Origin: Ottelia alismoides
Lineage: Eukaryota > Streptophyta > Magnoliopsida > Alismatales > Hydrocharitaceae
Direction of reading: 5' to 3'
Assembly: GCA_037367405.1 (NCBI GenBank)
Contig: JAZKJV010006054.1
Location: 620,001-684,000 of the forward strand
Length of the DNA stretch: 64,000 nt
The translations under genes and the position numbers were made by a program. The notes beneath the pieces are model-generated. The model searched no databases, had not been told where the DNA came from, and saw only the letters and a list, made by a program, of their open reading frames with translations. Positions 55,561 through 64,000 of this stretch are shown one piece after another (within the stretch, counting starts at the first letter, position 1; every line of letters starts with the position of its first letter).

Positions 55561-58500
55561 GGGGGAGATAAAGGCAAATAAATACAGACAAAATAATAAT
55601 GTAGCCTAGAAATCCTAGCTGCCCAATACATTGCACATATAGTTAAAACTTACACTAATTGACACACACTATTACACACTTCAAATAAATATATTTTCAA
55701 TACAAAATAAGAACATAAATATGTATAGAGAAATACAAAAACCTTTGCACATGAAAATAAAGTACAGTGTGACTAGGACACACATATCAAAAAGCCGTAG
55801 TCAAAACTTCAAAGGTACATATCTTCTCAATATGAACTCAAAATTTACAAACTCACATTTGCTTTACTCTAAATTAAATTACCTAGCTAATAAAGATAGT
55901 TTCTCTAAAATTGGAGTTAAGATACAAAAGTTGATTTTTTGAGTACCATTGTATTACAAACCTATATATTTTTATTCATTTAATTCAACTTTATATTTTT
56001 ACTCTTTTTATATTTTTAAATAATTTTAATTATTATTTGAAATATATTAAAAAATAAACATTTAAATAAACCAGTAAAAATTCATTAAAATAAATAATGT
56101 AAGAAATTATATAGATATATTGCACATATGTTATATATACCCATATTTATTTAAGTATGCAAATAAACTCAGAAAAATGAAATAAAATACATAAATACAT
56201 AATTAAATATAATTTAATTATACAAATTATGTACATAAAATAATAAAATATAAAATACAAAATAAAAATCAAATACATAATATATATGTATTCATACCTA
56301 TAAATACACCTATAAAAATTAATATAAATAAATAGACCAATGAAAATAAATAAAAATCATCTAAAAATAATAAATAAAATAAAAAACAACTTCCATGTTT
56401 TAAGGAAAATTTAATAAAATCATTTGTTATTTTATTTGCCTTTTATTTCTATTTCTATTTTTTGTTTTTCTTCTTTTGGCCTATGTGGACCAAAAGGGGA
56501 GGAGTCTGAGTTGACCTCGATCAACTCCTTGGTCTCACTAGCCATGTATCTGTCAGAACGTTGACCTTGCCTTTTCACCCTATGTCATAATTTGCTATAT
56601 CGATCAGAACACCTCGCTTATTTCATGGAAATTCTTCTTTGATCCTTGCTCTACCATGCCAAACTGATTCCTCGATCAAACATGCATCGATTTGGGCGGA
56701 AACCCTAGATCTTTTGAACCCCTTCGTCAAACCTTTAAATTTAAGCCCAAGATTTCGATTTTAACATTAATCCCTCCTGAGTAGCTTCGAGTCTTGGTGC
56801 AACCCTTGGTGACATGAAGCAGTTCCCTTCGATCCACAACGAGGAGAAGGTGATTTTGAGGCGATTCAATCCCGGTCATCTCTCCTCCATACGAGTTTGG
56901 TTCCCAGTCCGTCAAGGTTAGGTGAGACCTTATTTCTTTAGTTTACTTTATCTCTTTTCATTTCAAGTGTAACAATAGCTTCATATTCCTTAGATTTAGC
57001 CTAGTTAATCAAAAACACCAAAAAAATTTGTGCGCTGGAACATGGAGCTCCAACCCTATTCATTGTGTGCTACCACTGTATCGACCCATCCTAACCGCTT
57101 CATTACCTTCCTCATATCCTTCTACATCTGATCACGCTTAGAAATCAACCGTGATCTTGGAAAGATCGAGTGAACAACCTCCACTCCTACATCCATCGCC
57201 AAAGGCTCGTTCCACTTCACCATTTTCCACTTTTGCACTAATTTTTGGGTCGAGGACAAGACCCTTGAACCCAGGTTCTTTTGTGCAGGTCCGAACCTTT
57301 AAGAGCTCCATCTAGAGAAATTTGTGGATATGGAACCCATTCCAGGCGGGCTAGGCTTGACCAAGCTCCAGGTCTATCCTTAGCGAGACCCAGAACGATT
57401 TGAGCCCCCTAATTGTTGTGGAACATCTTCAGGTTCCTTTTACTCATCTCAGCAGCAAGAACGGATCTCAGAGGAGGAGGAATTGATAAATCAAAGCTCA
57501 AGCAATGGGTTGTTCTTCCTTGTTCCTGAGGAAGAGCATTCACTGTTGGACCCTCAGATCTAGTTTTCAATGGGGCCGTTGAATCATGTGATGTACTAGC
57601 TGTTCAATGGAGCCTTAGATCTGATCCACGTCACCCATCGCCGAAGGGGTATCGAGCGAGCAGAGCATGCCACGTATATAAGTGATTTGTTATCCACAGT
57701 TGGATAGCATGCATATTTAGGTATTTTATAATCATTTCCCCCGACCGTTTGTATTTATTAATTAGTCTATATACTTTCATATGCAATTATATAAGTTTTG
57801 TAGTACTTACATTAAGGACCCCTTACTTTCTGGTATTTATGCTTTAGTCTATTCCACATCACCTCACTTGCATGTGTGTGTGAGATGGTGGGTATTTTGC
57901 GTGGATACTATTCCGGGTTTGTGTATTTATATTTGGTCTTTAAACTTTAAATATCAGTTGTAATATTTTAAGCAAATTTACATGCTTGGACCTATTATTT
58001 ATATTATTTACATTTATACCCCTACTAGTGTGGAATATATTTTAATTATAGAAAATTTCACATGTTCCTGTAGATTTTATTTAAGCTTTATTGAAAGATC
58101 AGAAACTTTGTGCAAATTACGAGTAGGTCCTTGTACTACAGATTTAATTTTGTGCTTGTAATGTAGTTATTAAAATTATCATTTTACATCTAAAAATTAT
58201 TGGAAAATTATCTTAAGTGCTTGGTATATTTTATATCACACATATTTTTCTAACGGTAATTAATTTTTTTTCCTATTTATAGAAATAAATAAATAGCATT
58301 TTCTTCTATTAAGAATTTAAAATCCATAAAAATTACAAATATTTTGAAAAGTATAAAAAAAATCGGTGTCTCTATTTAGGTATATATTAACTCATATTCA
58401 AATATTTTCCAAAACATTTTTGAAAACTCCTAAAAATTGAAAAACATAGAAAATTTTATAAAAATTCTAAAAATTCACAGAGAAAATAACAAAAAATGTG

Positions 58501-59354
58501 TTTTAAGGTTCTGAATTTTCTTTCTATTTTCTAGTATTCAGGAAAATTGAATTTAAGCTCAATCTAACTTGATTGATATTTATGAACCCATTTCAAGTTC
58601 CCTAATTTACTATTTTGTGTATTTATTTATTTAAAAATCCCAAAAAATCTTCAAAAATTATCCAAAATACCTAAAGCAGAGACAAATTTAAACCCTAAAA
58701 TATTTTATTTTTGAAATTTGATTTATTTCCTATATTTGAAAATCCAAAATGTTCTCTTTTACCTCTTTCTTTATACATTCTAATTATATACAATTATATA
58801 TTATGAGGGTTGATCCTGTGAGAGCCTCGAACTGTGAGAGCATGAGAGTAGTGCATCTAAACCATTATATTTTATGTGGCACCAACATTCCATCTCAACC
58901 ATTCAAATTCTAAGCTCTCACAATCTGGGGCTCTCACAAGATTAGCCCTCATATATTAGATATTAATCTTTATTTTATATTAAAAATGAGAATAAAAATT
59001 TTCATAATTTAAAACAATATATATAAATCAAAACCCACAAAACATAAAAAATTAAAAATATAAAAAATATGCCATAAGTTGCCTATTCATTTTCACTACT
59101 CTACCTTGTGTGCTCCTTTGTGGTTTGACCCCTACTACTTGTCATCTATACACATTATTGTAGTGTATAATAAATTTTAGCTCCCCTAAACTTATTACGC
59201 AATCGTTGTTGTGGATTATTTATTAAGATTATCACTTGAGTCGAGTGTCGAGATCCGAGAGAGGCATCGATATAGCGATTGTCGGATCTGACCTATCAGA
59301 CACCGTAGGCCCTCCAAGACTGGACATTAGACACTTCGATTTTCATGCATTTCA
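55315..59354 (+). repeat. Gypsy no. 3 5' LTR, 4,040 bp
   Basis: It starts TGATGAATACCCATTCATGC and ends GCATTTCA, two bases before the PBS. An AT-rich U3 (55,315-56,470) is followed by an imperfect G-box-position palindrome (CTTTTGG...CCAAAAG, 56,473-56,496), the GC-richer leader part (56,500-57,650) and an AT-rich R-U5 (57,660-59,354). No clear TATA was found (the best is TTTAAATTTA near 56,736). At 58,806-58,950 a GTGAGAGC(C/T)...GGCTCTCAC inverted pair flanks about 120 bp. Short frames show no recognisable product. Confidence 0.85.
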
Positions 59355-59356
59355 AA

Positions 59357-59374
59357 TGGCACAGTTGCTGGGGA
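59357..59374 (+). other. Primer-binding site, Asp tRNA type
   Basis: TGGCACAGTTGCTGGGGA matches the Athila-type site TGGCGCCGTTGCCGGGGA at 15 of 18 positions. That site is complementary to the 3' end of tRNA-Asp. It sits two bases after the LTR end and supports the OTA-clade assignment. Confidence 0.85.
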
Positions 59375-61387
59375 GCATAGGTTTGTAGAGCATAGATTAG
59401 ACACTTAGGCAGATTACCATTATTCACTTTAATGTATATTTCTCTCTTTATTATATCTTTACATGAGAATATTCAGTCCATCTTCTTGTTTGAATATGCT
59501 GTGAGGGCTCGCTCATCGAGGGAGGATTTCTTTGGAGATTCTACATACCCAAGAGCTGTAGAAATCGATGGTTCGTTGCCCACCTGTAGGAGAGTAGCGG
59601 AGGATACAAGAAGACAAGCAGAATTTTCTTGGCATAGATTTGGTTTAATTTTTGTGTGAGAGAGATTTATTCATTAGTTTGTATTATACAATACTTGAAC
59701 ACTTGGACACTTTAACTTTCACAAGTCCATTATACAAGTGATTGTTCACTTTGGGGACTTGATCGGTTTTCCGCATTTTCATCACATTCTGTCTTCCTTC
59801 CTCCCTATTTCCCCATTTGTTTCTATTTATTTTACGTGATTTGAGTTATCTGCCTTATTTTTTGTTTATGTCTTCACTGATTGAGACCTTAGACATTAGG
59901 AGTGTATGTTCAATTAATTCTAGGTCCAAATCCCTAATTGAAGCATGTTCCTATAGTCTCTGATATGTTTGGACATAGATCAAATTTAATAAGTTCTTCA
60001 CACTAATAGAAGCTCATGTTTAAGGTGATTTCACCGATTTGCATACCGCATGTAGTGTAACTTTAAATTCTTATCTTCCATCCTGAATGGAGAGAGCTAG
60101 GAAGAACTATAAGTCTTCTTACTAAGCACACATCATTCATGACGATGATGAGTTTTCTAGCATCGTAATACTTGCATTTGATTTTTGTCTTCTCCCTATG
60201 CTTTTTCTTACCTAAGTTTAAAGAAAATCCAAAAAAATCGTTAGGCAAATATTCTTTAAAAAATCTTGATCTAATTAAAACTGATTAATTGAACTTCATT
60301 GTATGGGGTTCACAACACCCTCATTGTATCATGTACCTTCCAGACAGAGTGAGGCGCGATCCTTAAGGAATAGAGTCCAACTCCCAGCCTGGGTACTGCC
60401 TTGTCTATCACATGGATGCACAAAGTATTGACGCTTATATCGTACATGGATTAGTAGGGATTAATCTACTTGCGGACTGAGTCTGAAGTATCGAGCACAT
60501 GCCATTCCCTTACAAGAGTGTTTGTTCCATCGTCTCGTGTCCAAGTAGGTCCTTGTATTCTTGCAGACTTGGTCTGAAGTATTGGTTCCGTCTAACAACT
60601 TCCCCCCTCTACATCTTTTGTTGAGTAGTGGGCCTGATCCGATAAAAATGACCTTCAAAAAGTGCAAAATATTGGTTACAAAGGAAGTGGGAAGTACGGG
60701 ATACTTTTCCAGCAGTACTCGCTTGCCTAAAGGATTAATTGACAAGATTGCATGATACATCTATTAAAATTGAAAAGATAATTGACAAACTCTTATGGAT
60801 CATTGTGTTGAGTTGGTGAATTGACCCTTATTTTGTGGTTTGATTGATTAGTTTAAAACATGTCAAGATCAAAAATATCGGGCCATTGTGCCTTTCATCT
60901 TGAACTTCTTTTCTCACATCTTCTTTTCTTCCTTGCTCACTTTGAGCCTTCTTTTCTCTATCCCTCTAGAAATTTTCATTCACGTATCCTTTATTGCTCA
61001 TTTATCTACCTTTTGTCTTTCGTGATGGAAACTCAGGGATAGTTTAGTCCAGCCTTCCTTGACACCATATCGATTCCTCAAGACTAACATCTTCAATAAT
61101 TGTGGACTAAACTAGGGAGCATGGTTCAGACCTTATGAACCACTCTCAAGACTCCCCTCTTCATCCTCAAATAAATCGGGATAACTATTTTCCTAAATTC
61201 ACTCATTTTTTGGATAGATATTGACTTTACTCCACATTCATTTCCATCCCTAATGAAGCTCATGATCGACCCTCATTCTGAACTCTTTTCCACATTTGGT
61301 GCATGTTTCTAGATTCATCAAGGTGTATTTCCTATTGCAGACTAAGAGCATGATCTGGAGATCAGTTCCTCTGATAGTGATCCTGAG
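59375..61387 (+). other. Gypsy no. 3 leader
   Basis: About 2 kb between PBS and gag. Frames of 60-99 codons on both strands have no recognisable domain. The motif (C/G)GACTG(A/G)GTCTGAAGTAT occurs near 60,475 and again as GACTTGGTCTGAAGTAT near 60,566, a small direct repeat. CT-rich stretches occur at 60,890-60,965. Confidence 0.6.
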
Positions 61388-62420
61388 ATGGCTCCCCAGA
61401 GACGAGACAAGGGACCAACTTCAGACGAGATAGTGGACCGGAACGAGGTCAACAATAAGTTGCTAGCATCAATCCAAGCCATTCAACAATAGTTGATAGA
61501 CCAATCTCTTGCCTAAGTTACGTTTAGAGAAATGCTTAATGATCTGAAGAGGGACTGAGAAAGCCGAGGATGAGAGGATGAAGAAAATCACAGTGGAAAT
61601 GATGAAGACTAGCTTACAGGAACCCATGGAGAAGAGGAGAGAGTTGGGCAGCCCAAACCAACTCTGGAGGAGACATACAACTCTGGCGTTGGCCAGGTTG
61701 TTGAGTGGATCCGAATACCTATGATCCATGGATACTTTGACTTAAAACCATCCTTGCTTCTGCTCTTGTCGATCTCCCATGGCAACAACAATGAGGGGAC
61801 TCACTTTTACCTACAACAATTTAACCGGATTTACAGTACAATGCATTAACCCAACAGTCCTTTGGATGTAGTAAAGGTGACTGCTTTCCTTTTAGCCTTC
61901 AAGATAAGGCAATGTATTGTATCAATCACTTTGGGAAGGTGGTGATGACATGGGAAGAGCTCAAATCAGCCTTCCTTCAAAAGTACTATCCCCTGGGTCA
62001 TCTGAATCGGATGCGAGACTTGATCTCTAACTTCTCCCAAATGTCCCATGAACTATTTCACGAGGTATGGGAAAGATTCAAATATCTCATGAAGAAGTGC
62101 CTCTATCATGAACTGTCAAAGACAAGCTTGGTCTAGAACTTCTTCAGAGGCTTGCACCAAGAAAACCAACGGTTCGTGGATGCCACGTACAGATGATCAC
62201 ACTTCAATAAGGACTAAGACATCGTATGGCATATTTTGAGGAGATGGCTGAGTGCTCAACCGTCTTATGTTCGTCCAATGTGTTTCAGAAATCTCTATCG
62301 ATCCCGCACAAGCATGCGAATGCAGCATCATACCGTGAAGAAGAGAGAGACATGAGTTCTAGTCTAAGCATCATTGGAAACCATCTCTCTAAATTTGATA
62401 TCATCAAGAAATGATGGCAA
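61388..62420 (+). pseudogene. Gypsy gag, decayed
   Basis: The frame opens at ATG 61,388 (MAPQRRDKGPTSDEIVDRN...). After several stops and frameshifts the capsid-type core appears: FDLKPSLLLLLSISHGN-like (61,738-61,790), then TWEELKSAFLQKYYPLGHLN, RMRDLISNFSQMSHELFHEV, WERFKYLMKKCLYHELS (61,950-62,120), which is the retrotrans_gag domain in Athila/Tat form. QNFFRGLHQENQRFVDA-like sequence follows at 62,131-62,185. At least four stops interrupt it. Gag would form the particle; this copy is dead. Confidence 0.85.
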
Positions 62421-62439
62421 GACCTTGATAAATAACAAG

Positions 62440-63190
62440 TGTTTGAATAAAGAACCAAGTCGATGGACAAGCTCGATTAGATTTCCAAGCAGCTTGAGAT
62501 TCTGGTGAGCACCATCCATGCCTTCCAGTCTGTGAAGGAACTAGACAAGCATTCTGTTGAACTGAAGGAGCCATCCCATCAGCAAAATCAAGGGCACCCC
62601 AGTCAGTTCAACATGTTTATTGCATGCAGACACCCAACTAGGGATCACCATTGTCACAACAGCAAATGGTAGTGTACCATCCAGATCCCCGAACTTATCT
62701 CGAGCCTTTCTATCCACCACCTCCATAGATCCAAGAGGTGAATTTTGTGTGGGGAAATGAACAAGCTCCAACCCGTCCTAGAGGAAAATCTCAGGGTTTG
62801 AGCACAACTATTCAACCTTTCATTCCTCAGCAGGGTGGATGGAACTTCTAGCACCATCAACATCACCAATCTCTATACCAAAGCAACAACTGGAGAGCAC
62901 AACGCCAGACCTACAGTCGGCACATTACCAACCATACTATCGGCAACTGGTTGCTCAATATCAGAACTACTTCAATTCTCCTTGTTACCAACAACAACAA
63001 TACCCTTCTCAACAATTTCAATACTACAAGCAACAGTCGGAGTACCACCAGCTCAGCTTTCTCCGGTTGAAGATTCATCAGAGGTCGCTTCGGTGAATCC
63101 AACCTTGGACTGCTTCGCTCAGCTAATAAAGAACATGAATGAGATGATCCACAAGATTGATGACCTCACCATTCAACAACAGTGATACCC
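62440..63190 (+). pseudogene. Gag C-terminal low-complexity region
   Basis: A Gln/Tyr/Pro-rich stretch at 62,930-63,060 (YQQQQYPSQQFQYYKQQ type) is followed by an amphipathic NMNEMIHKIDDLTIQQQ-like end and a stop at 63,184. Athila-type Gags end in such Gln-rich tails. The relevant frame changes at least twice. Confidence 0.7.
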
Positions 63191-64000
63191 GCGCATGTTG
63201 AGGCAAATCTCAACAACTTCATGAGAAAGGTATATGTATATTATACTGCAATATCACCTCCCAAGTTAGGAAAAAAATCTTTTATGTTATCTAATGTTTT
63301 TCATCTCAATAGTGGTAGAACACTACAGTCGACTACTTCAGCTAAACGGAAAGGTCAAGCTTCTCTGGGTGAGTCTTCATTACCATCAATTAAGCCGGAG
63401 CTGAAGTCTAGATCCGATGAGGAAAAGAGAGAAGCAGTACCATCGCCATCAACGAAAACACAAAAAATGAAGAAAACCAAAATCAAGCAATAACAACCAA
63501 GGTTATGTTGATGCAGAAAAGGAGATGCCAGCACCAATGACCAATCCCGTGCAAGTAAACACGACTGAATTTCTAGCTTTTGTTTTACCTCATGTGTTAG
63601 CTGATTACACTATGCTCAATCATCTGTCTGTATATAAGAACGATTTTTTTGATGAAAATGGGGGGTTTTTATGATATTCACATTCCATCTCCTGATGCTT
63701 TGAAATCAAAACCTGTAGCAAAAATTAAAAATAGCCTTGTCTGACCCCAACATCTTGGAATTATTATAAAACATTATGTTGAAGTTGTTGTTTCTCAAAA
63801 CCATGGAGTGCATGCCTATGATGAAGAAATGACTAAAGGAGGCATGTATCACAAAGGATTAACCTGCAAAAGTAGATGTCGAAGATCAAAAAACATACTC
63901 TAACTATGGAAATTGTTAACTCCATCAACAACCTCCCGAGCAAGAAGAAGGATATGGGAGCATCTCTCATCTGATGCGAGATGTTTAATCAAGAGTTCAA
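63191..64000 (+). pseudogene. Gag-protease spacer, decayed
   Basis: This is a Lys/Ser/Glu-rich stretch (63,340-63,490; SIKPELKSRSDEEKREAV type), then a Tyr/Asp/Asn-rich segment around 63,600-63,680 (LNHLSVYKNDFFDENGGF type), then stop-rich sequence. The last 24 bases match the repeat just before the protease of Gypsy no. 1. The protease itself would start beyond the window. Confidence 0.6.

Larger units (their letters stand above)
55315..64000 (+). mobile_element. Athila-like Gypsy no. 3, + strand, runs off the window
   Basis: It comprises a complete 5' LTR (55,315-59,354), an Asp-type PBS (59,357-59,374), a 2-kb leader, a decayed gag (61,388-63,190) and the start of the gag-protease spacer. 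The right edge (63,977-64,000) matches the sequence just upstream of the protease in Gypsy no. 1 (10,405-10,432). Together nos. 1 and 3 therefore cover almost the whole family structure. Confidence 0.85.

Noticed and set aside
1..64000. CRISPR arrays, operons, tRNA or rRNA genes, pararetroviral genes
   Set aside because: No array with spaced identical repeats, no tRNA-like fold, no rRNA stretch and no movement-protein or coat-type motif was seen. All RT sequence belongs to Copia or Gypsy elements.

Overview
This window looks like plant nuclear heterochromatin. It is AT-rich and consists almost entirely of nested, decayed transposable elements: Ty1/Copia and Ty3/Gypsy LTR retrotransposons with plant-type primer-binding sites, a CACTA DNA transposon and a small hAT-like element. 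I found no intact protein gene, tRNA, rRNA, CRISPR array or host exon I could defend. No reading frame exceeds 178 codons, and every recognisable retroelement or transposase domain is broken by stops or frameshifts. The species cannot be named from this sequence. All homology statements rest on recognising motifs by eye; none is a database result.

Layout. 1-8,516: a Copia element on the + strand, with its 5' LTR cut by the window edge, an initiator-Met PBS, wrecked gag-pol, a polypurine tract and a complete 2,658-bp 3' LTR. Its LTRs are almost identical although its coding region is dead. 8,517-10,085: a minus-oriented Gypsy LTR fragment that this Copia abuts. 10,086-23,820: an Athila/Tat-type (OTA clade) Gypsy on the + strand (gag tail, protease, RT, RNase H, integrase, long 3' UTR, 3' LTR). 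It is interrupted at 11,034-14,632 by a 3.6-kb insertion whose two ends are inverted copies of one sequence. About 1 kb spanning its 3' UTR/LTR border appears inverted (19,936-20,965). 23,830-26,345: a second, 5'-truncated LTR of the same family. 26,346-31,516, perhaps to 33,842: a minus-strand Copia, carrying an 816-bp hAT-like element at 31,517-32,332.

33,848-46,144: a minus-strand Athila-like Gypsy flanked by the 5-bp duplication GGGCT. It has lost part of its 5' LTR and everything through RNase H, and a 3.1-kb solo LTR (40,748-43,847, duplication AGTAG) sits inside its integrase. 46,309-51,739: a CACTA (En/Spm) transposon with a broken tnp2 and GGGGACGGT-type subterminal repeats. 51,743-55,314: unassigned DNA that includes a 1.2-kb tandem duplication. 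55,315-64,000: a third Athila-like Gypsy on the + strand with a 4,040-bp 5' LTR, an Asp-type PBS and a decayed gag, running off the window.

No gene network operates here. The interest lies in how the elements are built and rearranged: a coding-dead Copia with young-looking LTRs, a conserved Copia leader, G-box palindromes at a fixed place in the Gypsy LTRs whose arms differ in sequence yet stay self-complementary, repeated PPT-like stem-loops in the Gypsy 3' UTR, and an insertion with inverted ends.
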